Notes: generated by a model not told the origin, from the sequence alone. Shown: positions 1 through 9,488, numbered from the stretch's first letter. The stretch: 64,000 bases of DNA from Alphaproteobacteria bacterium (GCA_028871345.1 JAGWNK010000018.1:1-64000), one strand, 5' to 3'. Made by a program: numbers and translations.

Positions 1-652
1 TGACTTGCCTTGCAGTGGAAAAAGTCCTCGCAGCCGCAGCCGCTCTTGGCGGTCACTCCTCTGGTCACGACCGAGAAATGGGGTCGCCAAAATCGGTTTC
101 AAGACCTAACACGTGTATTTAATCATAATTTTAGGATTGAAAGCGTGACAAAGGAGCGGTTGCACATTTCTCTGCCGCCTTGAGCGACGCGCGGCATGCA
201 CGGCCTGCACCGCAACTTCGCTTTCTTCATGACCCCTTCGATCGCCATCGCTGCGCGCCATTCGGCGCGCATCGGCTCCGGCATGCTGGTGGTCTTCTGC
301 ATCGTGGTCGATTGCGGCCTGACCCGAAAGGCGCAAGAGCTGAAATTGAAGACGAGCCCTTTCGGAACGTATGGGAATCCGTCGCCTGTGACCGGCCCAT
401 CGGATCGTCGAAAGCCGCTTCGGAACAAATCCAGCGCCGCATAGGAAGGTCGATGAGACCGAGTCAGGATTATTCCGAATTGGTGCGCCGATGCCCGACG
501 ATTACAAAGGCCTCATGGACCGCAGGCCGCACCTTCGACTAGCCTGTCGCCCGTGAAGACGCTACGGACCATGCGGTTTCAAACATTGGCTGCGCAGCGA
601 CGCGAACCTTCGCCGGCGCTGCGCCAGGAAAGCAGCCCCCCGGGCGCGCAAA
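1..652. other. Left-edge stretch without a confident gene
   Basis: One frame on the plus strand is open from base 3 to a TAA at 120-122 and could be the tail of a gene entering from the left, but 39 codons are too few to identify. Between 180 and 545 several short overlapping frames are open on both strands, as expected of GC-rich DNA; none has a good ribosome binding site plus recognisable family features. A short AT-rich patch lies at 110-140. Confidence 0.5.
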
Positions 653-2041
653 TTGGAGCCAATCTTGATTACGACCACACGCGTGCCATCTGATGGCGCT
701 GCCTATTTTTCTGACCTGGGGATGCCATCAAGACATGACCCGCTTCTTGAAAGGCTTGCGCCGGTCAAGAAACTCGCCCGCTACAAGCGCTGGGGCTACG
801 CCATCGCGCTGGTCAGCGTCGGCATCGCCGTCATGCTGCGCCTCCTGCTCAGCAATGTCATTGACGTCGGTATCTTCGTCACATTCTACCCCGCAGTCTT
901 CCTGACGGTCATGGTAGGCCGGTTCGGCCCCGGAATGTTGTCGGCCATCCTGGCGGTAGGCGCCGCGGACTATTTCTTCCTGCCGCCAATCCATTCGATC
1001 GCACTTTTCGCCGATGAAGGCCTCGATCTCGCGCTCTTTGCTGCCAACTTGACGCTGGCCGTGGCCGGCATCAGCCTGTTGCTGGAATTGCTCGATCGGC
1101 TGTGGCGCCAGCAGGACGATCTGCGCTTCGTGCTCGACACCGAGCCGGTTGGCATCGCTTCAGTGGACGCCGCCGGCGGCATCACGCTCGCCAATCATGC
1201 CCTCATGACGATGCTCGGGTATTCGGCGGACGAACTGATCGGGCGACCGATCAATGCCGTCCTGCCGGAGGAATTCAGCGCCCCCGCTCCAAAGGCGCCT
1301 AGTGCGGATTCCCACGAGTCGTATGCGCTGCGCTGCGACGGCACTCCATTGCCGGTCGAGATCAGGCGCAATCCCGTCTGCCGCCACGGAACACCCGGGA
1401 TGCTCGTGAGTGTTCTCGACATCACCGAACGCAAGTCCGCCGAGCGGATCCAGAACATCCTCACGCACGAAGTCCAGCATCGCGCCGGCAACCTGCTGAC
1501 CGTCATCCAGGTCATCGCCAGCAGGACACTGACGACGAACCGCAGCATGGAGGAGGCGAAGCAGATACTATTGGCGAGGCTAAAGGCCTTGGGTAGAACC
1601 CAGGCACTTTTCGCCGCGCAGGGCGGCGCCGAGCTGCGCAGCATCGTCGCAGGAGAGCTGACACCTCTAACGGACGACGTCACGATCTCAGGCAGCGCCA
1701 TTCTGCTGCCGTCCAGAATCGCCCAGAACTTCAGTCTGATCGTCCATGAGCTGTGCACCAATGCCTTGAAATACGGCGCGCTGTCCTGCAGCGGGGGCAC
1801 CGTGTCGGTCGCATGGGAACGGCAGGGCGACGAGTTCGTCTTTTCGTGGTCCGAAGGCGGCGGGCCGCCCGTGCGCGAACCATCCCGCAAAGGCTTCGGC
1901 CAGACCGTCCTCAACGAATTGCCCAAGAACTTCGGCGCGACCGTGTCGGCGGAATATGCCGAAACCGGGTTCCGCTACCGCCTGACGACCAGATGGGATC
2001 GGATCGCCGCGCCGGACGACGCACTCAAACTAATCGCGTAA
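653..2041 (+). CDS. Membrane-bound HWE-family sensor histidine kinase with DUF4118 and PAS domains
   Basis: Predicted inner-membrane sensor kinase of 462 residues. Residues about 45-150 hold several hydrophobic segments resembling the KdpD-type DUF4118 domain (ILAVGAADYFFLPP). A PAS domain follows (about 150-265). The kinase core has the phosphoacceptor His276 in EVQHRAGN, the N box HELCTNALKYGAL and a W399-x-E401 motif in FSWSEGGGPP; this H...W-x-E combination defines the HWE group common in alphaproteobacteria. No receiver domain or response regulator is adjacent, so the partner is unknown. The TTG at 653 has no convincing ribosome binding site; ATG 722 in the same frame (residue 24) is an alternative that keeps every domain. 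The signal sensed cannot be told from the sequence. Confidence 0.85.
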   Translation: MEPILITTTRVPSDGAAYFSDLGMPSRHDPLLERLAPVKKLARYKRWGYAIALVSVGIAVMLRLLLSNVIDVGIFVTFYPAVFLTVMVGRFGPGMLSAILAVGAADYFFLPPIHSIALFADEGLDLALFAANLTLAVAGISLLLELLDRLWRQQDDLRFVLDTEPVGIASVDAAGGITLANHALMTMLGYSADELIGRPINAVLPEEFSAPAPKAPSADSHESYALRCDGTPLPVEIRRNPVCRHGTPGMLVSVLDITERKSAERIQNILTHEVQHRAGNLLTVIQVIASRTLTTNRSMEEAKQILLARLKALGRTQALFAAQGGAELRSIVAGELTPLTDDVTISGSAILLPSRIAQNFSLIVHELCTNALKYGALSCSGGTVSVAWERQGDEFVFSWSEGGGPPVREPSRKGFGQTVLNELPKNFGATVSAEYAETGFRYRLTTRWDRIAAPDDALKLIA

Positions 2042-2127
2042 GCGCGATCGCCCTCAATACCACTTCCGCAAGCGCCGGCGCCATCGGCTTCCCGATCCCA
2101 GTCATTCGACGTTCTGGACCGCGCCGA

Positions 2128-4125
2128 TCACTGGGGAATGTGAAGTAGCCGGCGCTTCTGGAATTCCCAATGGTCCTTTCGCGCCAGCGACAGCGCCTTC
2201 TGGAATGCCTGTTTCGCTTCGGACGGCCGATTCATGGCGAGCAGGATGTTTCCCGATGTGGCCTGCGCTTCCGCCGATTTGGGCCACAAGGCGACGGCCG
2301 TGTCGATTTCGCGCAGTGCCTGCGACCACTGCTTCCTGTTTGCGAGCTGCTGAGCGGCGCTCATGTGGGCCATCGCCGACAGCTCTGGCACATCGAAGCT
2401 GCCCCGGAATACCAGGACGGAGTCCGCGATCTCCGCATCGGGATGACGGTAGAGGAACTGGGCATAGGGATTGAGATCGCCCGGACCCCAATAGTCTCCG
2501 TCTGCCTCCGATCCGCTGACCAGAACGACCCCCGTGATGCGCGGCGGGACCGGCGGCTGCGCCATCGCGAACCAATGCGAAATCCCTTCCGGCAGAGGCT
2601 TGCAGGGAATGCCGTAATAGGCCGGCGGAACGTCCCAGCCATAATGGGCAAACCAGCAATCGCGGATGCGGTTGCGCGCAAGATACGAAGCCACCGCCCG
2701 AAGGCCCTGGTTCCAGTCGGCATTGGAGTCGGTGAGCCGGCGATAGCTGGTGGAAGGCCCGCCCCAGGCTTCGTTGGCATACGGGATATAATCGGGAAAC
2801 GCCGCAGCCGACGATGCGACGTGAACGATGATGAACGTACCTGCCGCAACTTTCCCCCAGCGGCCCGTTGCGGCCAGCGCGACCGCAGCCGCGGCCGCGA
2901 ACACGACCAGGAAAGGAAACACCGGCAAGATGTGACGAACGCCGATGTCCATGCTGGAGAACAGGCTCACGGCAAAATAGAGCACCGCCGGCACGAGGAG
3001 AAACACGATTTCCCGCCGCGTCCGCCGAAGCGCGCGCAGGAACGGCGAGACCGCCAGCAGGGCGAGGAAGCCCAGCGTGGCTTTGATGAGAAAGGCGAGC
3101 GGGAAATAGAACCAGCGGCCCGTGTCGTAATCCACGCCAAGCAGAAAAGCCGGGTCGCGTCGCGCGACGGCCGCCAGATTGACGAAACCGAACAGATACG
3201 CCTCGGGCAGCAGATGCCAACTTGACAGGTCCATGACAATCCGCTGCAGCGCAGGCGATTGGCCGCCCGCATAGTCGGCAAGGCTCGGCATCATCGCGAG
3301 GCCTCCGGGGCGCGCGTGGTAACGAAATCCGTAGAAGGTCCACAGGACGGCATAGGCCGTCAGGCCGATCGCCGCCAGCGCGCCGGCCATGCGCAGCCAA
3401 GGCATGGCTCCGCCCTGCCGCCGTTCGGGCCCTGCCAGCATCTCGACCAACGCCAGGACGAACAGCACGGGCAGGACGAACAGGCCGGAATCCTTGCACG
3501 CCAACGTCAGCCCCGCCGCCACGCCGCAGATCACCAGCCGCAGCACCGAGGGATGCTTGCACCACCGGTAGAAGGCATAGACGGTGGCGAAGAAACAGCA
3601 GGTGACCGCCATGTCCACCGTGACCATCGCGCCGTGCGCCAAGAGGTTCGGCTCGAACACGAAGAGCATCAGCGCGATCAGCCCGGCGGTGGTCCCGAAC
3701 ATCTCAGACCCCGCCGCGAAGACCAACAGGGCGAGCGCCAAGGTGAAGACCGCGATCGCCGTCCGGGCCCGGAACAACATCGCATCCGCGTCGTGCGTGT
3801 AGAGACACGCGGCGCCGCTGGAGAAATTCTCCATCATGAAGAACTGCGTGTAGGGCGCCGCCGGCGGGCACGGAACGTTGCGCACGGGCAGCGCAGCGAT
3901 CAGCTTGGCGAACGGCGGATGCTCGGGGTTGGAGCCGAAATCGCCGTACGTCCAATACCGAATGCCGCTCAACAGATGGTTCGCTTCGTCGGGGGTCTGG
4001 GCCTGGTTGTAGGCGGGAACCAGCAGCTCAACGGCCAGCACCAGAAGCAGGGCCGCCACGGCCGCCCAGCGGCAGGCCGCCAGCCGGCGGAAAACGATGC
4101 CGGCAAACATGCCATGGTCAGGCAC
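2128..4125 (-). CDS. GT39-like membrane glycosyltransferase with C-terminal TPR repeats
   Basis: About 665 residues. The N-terminal helix is followed by QTPDEANHLLSG, the acidic first-loop motif of dolichyl-phosphate-mannose (GT39/GT-C) transferases, and then by roughly ten further hydrophobic helices. The last 75 residues form two tetratricopeptide-like units (AAQQLANRKQWSQALREID and a second copy) predicted to be periplasmic. Such proteins move a sugar from a polyprenyl-phosphate carrier to a lipid, glycan or protein; the acceptor is unknown. GTG at 4125 is chosen because AGGGGGG lies 6 bases upstream; GTG 4140 and ATG 4110 are in the same frame. It is convergent with the kinase to its left, and no other glycan genes adjoin it. 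Confidence 0.75.
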   Translation of the reverse strand: MPDHGMFAGIVFRRLAACRWAAVAALLLVLAVELLVPAYNQAQTPDEANHLLSGIRYWTYGDFGSNPEHPPFAKLIAALPVRNVPCPPAAPYTQFFMMENFSSGAACLYTHDADAMLFRARTAIAVFTLALALLVFAAGSEMFGTTAGLIALMLFVFEPNLLAHGAMVTVDMAVTCCFFATVYAFYRWCKHPSVLRLVICGVAAGLTLACKDSGLFVLPVLFVLALVEMLAGPERRQGGAMPWLRMAGALAAIGLTAYAVLWTFYGFRYHARPGGLAMMPSLADYAGGQSPALQRIVMDLSSWHLLPEAYLFGFVNLAAVARRDPAFLLGVDYDTGRWFYFPLAFLIKATLGFLALLAVSPFLRALRRTRREIVFLLVPAVLYFAVSLFSSMDIGVRHILPVFPFLVVFAAAAAVALAATGRWGKVAAGTFIIVHVASSAAAFPDYIPYANEAWGGPSTSYRRLTDSNADWNQGLRAVASYLARNRIRDCWFAHYGWDVPPAYYGIPCKPLPEGISHWFAMAQPPVPPRITGVVLVSGSEADGDYWGPGDLNPYAQFLYRHPDAEIADSVLVFRGSFDVPELSAMAHMSAAQQLANRKQWSQALREIDTAVALWPKSAEAQATSGNILLAMNRPSEAKQAFQKALSLARKDHWEFQKRRLLHIPQ

Positions 4126-4214
4126 GCTATCCCCCCTCACGGCTCACGAACCCGGCACGTCCGCGATCGGAGACTGCAACAAATCCGAGGCCACGGAGCG
4201 GCAGGCCAGCGGTA

Positions 4215-5006
4215 TCAATACCACTTCAGCAGGCGCACATCGCTGGCGCCGTCGACCTCGGACTTGAACTTCTGCACGTCGCTCAGCGTGCCGTCCTGGT
4301 TGTGGTAGTGGTACGGGTAGACGACCTTCGGGCGGAAATCCTTCACCCACTTGGCGGCGGCGTCGACGGTCTCGGTGTAGGGCAGGTTCATCGGCACGAA
4401 CGCCACGTCGATGCCCTTCAACTTGGCCAGCGCCGGCGTCTCCTCCGTATCGCCAGCAATGTAGATCATCTTGCCGGCGAGACCGATGACATAGCCGTTG
4501 CCCTTGCCCGGCGGGTGGAACTTCAGGCGGTCGGGCGTGGTGTTCTGCATCGGCACGGCCTCGACCGTCAGGTCCTTGATCTGGGCCAGCGCGGTCAGGC
4601 TGCCGTTCTTCATCGCCGTCACGATGGCCTGCTTCTTCAGGGCGGCCGGCATCTGATCGACCACATTCTGCGGGGCGATGATCACCGTCTGCGGTCCCGC
4701 CACGGCCTCGAGGATCGCGACGTTGAAATGGTCGAAATGCTCGTGCGTGATGAGGATCACTTCGGGCCTGGGCACCGCCTTGTACTCGGCCGCCGGGTCG
4801 GCGGGCGCCGCCCCTTCGACCGGCGGGGCCGGATCGACAAGGATGTACTTGCCGTTCCAGCTCAGCATCAGCGATGCATGGTGGAAAGCATGGATTCCGA
4901 TGGGACCCGTCGCTGTGGCGATCGTGTCATCGCTGGGCGCGGCATGAGCCGTGGCGCACATCATGGCGAGTCCCGCCGCCGCACTCTGGATGTACCTGAT
5001 GTTCAT
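4215..5006 (-). CDS. Exported metal-dependent hydrolase, metallo-beta-lactamase fold
   Basis: 263 residues beginning with a signal peptide that ends near ATAHAAP, so probably periplasmic. The mature part carries the zinc-binding motif THEHFDHFN (HxHxDH) and further candidate ligands in IYIAGDTEET and VYPYHYH. The overall pattern matches the UPF0173/YtkL-like L-ascorbate-6-phosphate-lactonase-related hydrolases, which are usually cytosolic; the signal peptide is a variation. ATG 5006 is preceded by GGAGGAGC at a good distance, so an in-frame extension to 5066 is rejected. It lies 80 bp downstream of lpd on the same strand and may share its transcript. The substrate is unknown. Confidence 0.8.
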   Translation of the reverse strand: MNIRYIQSAAAGLAMMCATAHAAPSDDTIATATGPIGIHAFHHASLMLSWNGKYILVDPAPPVEGAAPADPAAEYKAVPRPEVILITHEHFDHFNVAILEAVAGPQTVIIAPQNVVDQMPAALKKQAIVTAMKNGSLTALAQIKDLTVEAVPMQNTTPDRLKFHPPGKGNGYVIGLAGKMIYIAGDTEETPALAKLKGIDVAFVPMNLPYTETVDAAAKWVKDFRPKVVYPYHYHNQDGTLSDVQKFKSEVDGASDVRLLKWY

Positions 5007-5087
5007 CGAAGAGCTCCTCCGTTCGAGTCGCGGTGCCTTCCGCTCGCCTTCGCGGTTACGGGGCAAGGCGCCGGGCAGAAAAGCGCG

Positions 5088-6491
5088 CTAAATGTGCAGC
5101 GCCTTCTTGTCGGCGTCCAGCACCGCTTCGTGCATCATCTCAGACAATGTGGGATGCGGGAAGACGACGCCGGCGAGATCGGCTTCCGTCGCCTCCAGCG
5201 TGCGGGCAATGGCATAGCCCTGGATCAGCTCGGTCACCTCGGCGCCGATCATGTGGGCGCCCAGAAGCTCGCCGGTGTCGGCGTCAAACACCGTCTTGAT
5301 CAGGCCTTCGGAATCGCCCAGAGCGATGGCCTTGCCGTTGCCGATGAAGGGGAAACGGCCGATCTTGATCTTGCGCCCGGTCGCCTTGGCTTTCGCCTCG
5401 GTCAGGCCGATGGAGGCCACCTGCGGCCAGCAATAGGTGCAGCCGGGGACCTTCGACGCGTCGAGGGGGTGTGCGCCTTTCACGCCGGCGATGCGTTCGG
5501 CCACGATGACGCCTTCGTGCATGGCCTTGTGCGCCAACCAGGGCGGCCCGACCAGGTCGCCGATGGCCCACAGCCCGGCGACGCCGGTCTCACCCCATTC
5601 GTTGATCACGACATGCGTCTTTTCGACCTTCACGCCGGCGGCCTCGAGGCCGATGTTCTCGACATTGCCGACGATTCCGATCGCCAAAATGACGCGTTCG
5701 ACGGTGAGCGTCTCGCTCTTGCCGTCCGTCCCCTTCAGCGTCGCCGTGACGCTGTCGGCGCCCTTCTCCAGCTTCTCGACCGTGGTCGAGACCTTCACCT
5801 TCATGCCCTGCTTGACGAACGCCTTGGCGGCAAGCTGCGATATCTCCTCGTCCTCGACGGGAAGCACGCGATCGAGCACTTCCACCACGGTCACGTCGGA
5901 GCCGAGGGTGCGGAAGAAGCTGGCGAACTCGATGCCGATGGCGCCGGAGCCGACGACCAGCAGCGATTTGGGGAACGATGGCGGCACCATGGCTTCGCGG
6001 TAGGTCCACACCAGCTTGCCGTCGGGCTCGAGACCAGGCAGCGTACGGGCGCGCGCGCCCGTGGCCAGCACGATGTTCTTCGCCGCGTATTCCTCGGTCT
6101 TGCCGTCCCTGGTCACCGCCAGCCTGCCCTTGCCCGCGAGCTTCGCCTCGCCGGCGATGACGGCGATCTTGTGCTTCTTCATCAGGAAGCCGACACCGTT
6201 CGAGAGCTGCTGGGAGACCTTGCGCGAGCGCTCGACGATCTTGGCCAGGTCGAACTTGAAATTCTCAGCCGAGAATCCGAATTCGTTCAGCCGGTGCATC
6301 AGGTGCCATATCTCGGACGAGCGCAGCAGCGCCTTGGTCGGGATGCAGCCCCAGTTGAGGCAGATGCCGCCCAGGCGGTCGCGCTCGATGACCGCGGTCT
6401 TGAGACCCAACTGGGCGGCGCGGATGGCGCAGACATAGCCGCCGGGGCCGCCGCCCACCACGATGACGTCGAAGGTATTCGTATCAGCCAT
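5088..6491 (-). CDS. lpdA: Dihydrolipoyl dehydrogenase (E3 component)
   Basis: 467-residue flavoprotein that reoxidises the dihydrolipoyl groups of 2-oxoacid dehydrogenase complexes using NAD+. Visible motifs are the FAD-binding GGGPGGYVCAIRAAQLG near residue 12, the redox-active disulfide GGICLNWGCIPTK, the NAD-binding VGSGAIGIEFASFF, and the C-terminal HPTLSEMMHE with the active-site His-Glu pair. Length is normal for the family. It is the last PDH gene of the block that starts with pdhA; its start overlaps the end of the DUF3667 gene by 8 bp, so translation is probably coupled. It most likely serves this PDH complex; another E3 for 2-oxoglutarate dehydrogenase may exist elsewhere. Confidence 0.95.
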   Translation of the reverse strand: MADTNTFDVIVVGGGPGGYVCAIRAAQLGLKTAVIERDRLGGICLNWGCIPTKALLRSSEIWHLMHRLNEFGFSAENFKFDLAKIVERSRKVSQQLSNGVGFLMKKHKIAVIAGEAKLAGKGRLAVTRDGKTEEYAAKNIVLATGARARTLPGLEPDGKLVWTYREAMVPPSFPKSLLVVGSGAIGIEFASFFRTLGSDVTVVEVLDRVLPVEDEEISQLAAKAFVKQGMKVKVSTTVEKLEKGADSVTATLKGTDGKSETLTVERVILAIGIVGNVENIGLEAAGVKVEKTHVVINEWGETGVAGLWAIGDLVGPPWLAHKAMHEGVIVAERIAGVKGAHPLDASKVPGCTYCWPQVASIGLTEAKAKATGRKIKIGRFPFIGNGKAIALGDSEGLIKTVFDADTGELLGAHMIGAEVTELIQGYAIARTLEATEADLAGVVFPHPTLSEMMHEAVLDADKKALHI

Positions 6492-7572
6492 AGAAGATGC
6501 TCGCGAGGAAGATGCCGATCATTGCCGGGAAGACGCAGAATACCGTGTAGAGCGCGGCCACCGACAGGAATTTGACGCCGGTCCAGGCCCAGCTCTGTGC
6601 ATAGAAGCGGCGCATGGCCAGGACGAGATAGGCGCCCAGGGCCGCCAGCGTCGCCCAGGCCACCATCTCGCCAGGCAGAATCTGCGCCAGCCCCGCCGCC
6701 ACCAGCAGCAGCGCGAAAGCGAAGGCGTGGAAACCGAGCGAGAACACCAGGTGGTCGACGAAGTAGAACCGCCGCCGCGAACGCCAATAGAACGCCGCCA
6801 GCAGAAGCGCAAACAGCGGCAAGAGCAGGAACAGGGCGCGCGGGATCCAGGCCGTCAGCGCCCCGTTGAGCGCCGCGGGATTCGTCGCCAGGTCCTTTGC
6901 GGTGCGCCTGGCTTGGGCGCTGATCCACGCCGCCCGCGAATCGTCGGCATGGGCCTGCGCGTAAGCCAGACGGTTGTCGATGTCCGCGCGCGCCGCCGCG
7001 GTCATGCTGGGATGGACCGTGCCCTCCCGCGCGAAGAACAACGCCGTGTCGGCCGAAACCGCAAAGTGCTGGCGGCCGTCGTTGAGCACGGCTGGAACGC
7101 GGATCTTCTCCTCGCCCGGGGCGATCGCATAGACCTTGCCGTTCTCGACGAAGATCTTCTCCGGCGTCACCACGGGAACGAACTGGACGATGGCGATATG
7201 CGTGGCCGACAGCGTCAGAAAGAAGATCAGCGAGACGAACAGGTAGAGGCGTACGGCGGGGACGTAGCGTTGGGTACGCCCTTGGCGGAAGGCGAGCGCC
7301 AGCTCGCCGGGCCGAAACAGCAGGGCGCGGGTGGTGCGCAGGATGCGGCTGTCGAAGCTCGCAATGTCCTTGACGAAGTCTTGGACCAGGTGGACGACCG
7401 AGCGACGGTGGGTCTCGGTGGGCTGGCCGCACTGCGCACAGTACCGCCCGATCACCGGCGAGGCACAATTGGGACATGGGACAACCCTGCCGCCGTCCTG
7501 CAGCAAAGCCGAGACCGCAAGCTCCGCCGCCGCGGCTCCGCCGGTCTCCAATGCGGCCTCAAGCTCTTCCAT
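6484..7572 (-). CDS. DUF3667 family membrane protein with N-terminal zinc ribbon
   Basis: 362 residues. Cys33, Cys36, Cys45 and Cys48 (CPNC...CAQC) form a small zinc ribbon, followed by an amphipathic stretch (FDSRILRTTRALLFRPGEL) typical of DUF3667, a helix near residues 95-115, a soluble loop of about 130 residues and a cluster of four C-terminal membrane helices. The function of the family is unknown. It sits between pdhC (7 bp away) and lpdA (8 bp overlap), so it is co-transcribed with pyruvate dehydrogenase; whether it takes part in the complex or only shares the transcript cannot be told. Confidence 0.8.
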   Translation of the reverse strand: MEELEAALETGGAAAAELAVSALLQDGGRVVPCPNCASPVIGRYCAQCGQPTETHRRSVVHLVQDFVKDIASFDSRILRTTRALLFRPGELALAFRQGRTQRYVPAVRLYLFVSLIFFLTLSATHIAIVQFVPVVTPEKIFVENGKVYAIAPGEEKIRVPAVLNDGRQHFAVSADTALFFAREGTVHPSMTAAARADIDNRLAYAQAHADDSRAAWISAQARRTAKDLATNPAALNGALTAWIPRALFLLLPLFALLLAAFYWRSRRRFYFVDHLVFSLGFHAFAFALLLVAAGLAQILPGEMVAWATLAALGAYLVLAMRRFYAQSWAWTGVKFLSVAALYTVFCVFPAMIGIFLASIFYG

Positions 7573-7579
7573 GGCCGCC

Positions 7580-8944
7580 TTATAGCAGCATGGCCGCCGG
7601 TTCTTCGACGAATTGCTTGAACACCTGGAGGAACCGCGCCCCCGTGGCGCCGTCGATGACGCGGTGATCGCACGACATGGTGACGTTCATCACGGTGGCG
7701 ACCTCGACCTTGCCGTCCTTGACGACGGCGCGCTGTTCGCCGGCGCCGACCGCCAGGATGCCTGCATGCGGCGGATTAATGACCGCCGTGAAGTGTTTGA
7801 TTCCGAACATGCCGAGGTTGGAGATGGCAAAGCTGCCGCCTTCGTATTCCTGGGGCTTCAGCTTCTTGGCGCGGGCCCGCTCGGCCAGCGACTTGACCTC
7901 GTTGGAGATCGCCGCCAAGCCCTTCTCCTCGGCCCGGAAGACGATGGGCGTGATGAGGCCGAAGTCGAGCGCCACCGCCACGCCGACATCGGCGTGCTTG
8001 TGGCGCAGCACGGCGCTCTCGGTCCAGCTGGCATTGCATTCGGGGACCCGCATCAGAGCCAGCGCCGCGGCCTTCACCAGGAAGTCGTTGACCGACAGCT
8101 TGTAAGCCCCCTTCGGCGCAGCTTCGTTGAGGCGGGCGCGGGCCTCCATCAGCGCATCGATGCGGCAGTCGATCGTCAGGTAGAAATGCGGGATCAGCGC
8201 GGTGGCGGAACTGAGACGCTTGGCGATGGCCTTGCGCATCGCGTCATGCGGGATCTCGGCATAGTCCTCGGGCTTGTAGTAGACGCGCGCGTCGGGCAGC
8301 GGCGCGATGCCGCCCTTCGAAACGCTCGCTTCCACCCGCTCCTCAGGGTGAGGGGCTTTGACGGGAGCGGCGCCCGGCTTCGCGTTCTCGACATCGGCCT
8401 TGACGATGCGGCCGCGCGGGCCTGAACCGGCAACGGCTGCAAGATCGACGCCGTTCTGCTGCGCGATGCGCCTGGCGAGCGGCGAGGCGAAGATGCGGTT
8501 CGTTCCTGCAAGAGGGACGCTCGGCGGAGCCGAGCGGGTGGGGGGTGTTGGCGAATTCTGAGGCGATTTGGACACACCCCCCGCCGAAAAATCGCTGCGC
8601 GATTTTTCCGCCTCCCCCTCTAGGGGGGAGGCACCTGCCGATGCCGTCACGGCCGCCTTGATCGAACTCATGGCAGACGAGATGTCGGGCACGGCGGCGC
8701 CGCCCTCGCCCGACAAAACGGCGATCGGAGCGTTGACCTTCACGCCTTCGGTGCCTTCGGGGACGAGAATCTTCTCGATGCGGCCTTCATCGACCGCTTC
8801 AAACTCCATGGTGGCTTTATCGGTCTCGATCTCGGCGAGGATGTCGCCGGACTTCACTTCGTCGCCCTCCTTGACCAGCCACTTGGCGAGCTTGCCCTCC
8901 TCCATGGTGGGAGACAAAGCAGGCATGAGGATTTGCGTCGACAT
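7580..8944 (-). CDS. pdhC: Dihydrolipoamide acetyltransferase, E2 of pyruvate dehydrogenase
   Basis: 454 residues. It moves the acetyl group from lipoate to CoA and forms the core of the complex. Order: lipoyl domain (residues 1-80, lipoyl lysine in [11 protein letters not shown]), a long linker, the peripheral subunit-binding domain ([17 protein letters not shown]), a second linker, and the catalytic domain ending in [16 protein letters not shown] with the active-site His. The two linkers are unusual: residues about 104-145 and 198-211 are encoded by copies of intergenic palindromic repeats (separate entries) that stay in frame. ATG 8944 shares its first base with the GFA stop (TGATG). A longer reading to 9109 is rejected because the lipoyl domain starts exactly here and matches that of pdhB. 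Confidence 0.95.
   Translation of the reverse strand: MSTQILMPALSPTMEEGKLAKWLVKEGDEVKSGDILAEIETDKATMEFEAVDEGRIEKILVPEGTEGVKVNAPIAVLSGEGGAAVPDISSAMSSIKAAVTASAGASPLEGEAEKSRSDFSAGGVSKSPQNSPTPPTRSAPPSVPLAGTNRIFASPLARRIAQQNGVDLAAVAGSGPRGRIVKADVENAKPGAAPVKAPHPEERVEASVSKGGIAPLPDARVYYKPEDYAEIPHDAMRKAIAKRLSSATALIPHFYLTIDCRIDALMEARARLNEAAPKGAYKLSVNDFLVKAAALALMRVPECNASWTESAVLRHKHADVGVAVALDFGLITPIVFRAEEKGLAAISNEVKSLAERARAKKLKPQEYEGGSFAISNLGMFGIKHFTAVINPPHAGILAVGAGEQRAVVKDGKVEVATVMNVTMSCDHRVIDGATGARFLQVFKQFVEEPAAMLL
8313..8353. repeat. Palindromic repeat of the CCTTCGA...CTCAGGGTGAGG type, inside pdhC
   Basis: This 41-bp stretch starts CCCTTCGAAACG and ends CTCCTCAGGGTGAGG. It matches from memory the interspersed repeat that alphaproteobacterial genomes carry in hundreds of intergenic copies and that, when translated, gives PHPEERSEAS-like peptides. 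Here it reads [14 protein letters not shown] within the second linker of E2. It keeps the frame and adds about 14 residues between two folded domains. Confidence 0.7.
8510..8634. repeat. Modular palindromic repeat inserted in frame in pdhC
   Basis: About 125 bp made of CTCCCCCTCTAGGGGGGAG, an AT-rich perfect palindrome (AAAAATCGC, TGC, GCGATTTTT at 8587-8607), a GGCGGGGGGTG block and a GGCTCGGC palindrome. The same architecture recurs between genes at 9354, 46499 and 57732. Here it is translated as the linker between the lipoyl and subunit-binding domains of E2 (starts [14 protein letters not shown], ends [11 protein letters not shown]), with no stop codon and no frame loss. Confidence 0.75.
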
Positions 8945-9348
8945 CAATGGACCTCGAGGGGCTTCAGTTCGACTGCGTGCTGTTCCCAATGTTCGCCGTC
9001 GAAGGCAGCGACGTGCACGGCTTTGAACTCCCGCGCGTCCAGACAGCGGAAGTTCACGGAGTAGCCGTCGGGATGGGAGCGCGGCACGTAGAACGACTTG
9101 ATCCCGCATACCGAGCAGAACAGGTGCTTGGCGATCTTGGTGTTGAATTCATAGGTGGTCAGCGCGCCGGCGCCCGACAACAGGCGGAAGCGCTCTTTCG
9201 GCACGATGAGGTGCAGATAACCGGTCCTGGCGCACATCGAGCAGTTGCAGTCGACCAGCTCGACCTCGTCGGGCGCCAGCACTTCAAACGCGATCGCGCC
9301 GCAATGGCAGCCGCCGCGGTGCCAGGACAGGTCGGAAGCAATTGCCAT
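8944..9348 (-). CDS. GFA/CENP-V domain zinc protein
   Basis: 134 residues of the glutathione-dependent formaldehyde-activating-enzyme (GFA/Mss4-like) fold. The expected metal-binding cysteines are present: [12 protein letters not shown] near residue 13, [10 protein letters not shown] near 35 and [15 protein letters not shown] near 75. Most members have no proven activity, so a role in formaldehyde handling should not be assumed. It lies between pdhB and pdhC; its TGA overlaps the pdhC ATG by one base, so it is translated from the same mRNA and probably coupled. This location inside the PDH operon is unusual. Confidence 0.85.
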   Translation of the reverse strand: MAIASDLSWHRGGCHCGAIAFEVLAPDEVELVDCNCSMCARTGYLHLIVPKERFRLLSGAGALTTYEFNTKIAKHLFCSVCGIKSFYVPRSHPDGYSVNFRCLDAREFKAVHVAAFDGEHWEQHAVELKPLEVH

Positions 9349-9353
9349 CAGGC

Positions 9354-9488
9354 GCTCCCCTCACCTGCCCCTTTTGGGGAGGTCGAAATGCGGAGCGTTG
9401 CGAAGCATTTCGGGTGGGGGGCCGTCACCGCCGCATGCTCCCTACCCGACGCGCTGCGCGCGCCGGCCTCCCCGCAAGCGGGAGGTGA
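9354..9488. repeat. Modular palindromic repeat between pdhB and the GFA gene
   Basis: Same family as the element inside pdhC. It begins CTCACCTGCCCCTTTTGGGG, has a long stem (CGAAATGC paired with GCATTTCG at 9383-9411), a GGGTGGGGGG block, a GACGCGCTGCGCGCG palindrome and ends CTCCCCGCAAGCGGGAG. It fills nearly all of the 169-bp gap and, as RNA within the PDH transcript, would fold into several strong hairpins that could affect mRNA stability or relative expression. Confidence 0.75.

Noticed and set aside
180-542. Small genes in the left-edge region
   Set aside because: Overlapping frames on both strands, none with a ribosome binding site or a recognisable domain.
4302-6575. A 757-codon open frame on the plus strand opposite the hydrolase and lpd
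   Set aside because: It is the antisense of two well-supported genes, spans the gap between them, and is rich in Arg/His/Asp as GC-rich shadow frames are. No domain.
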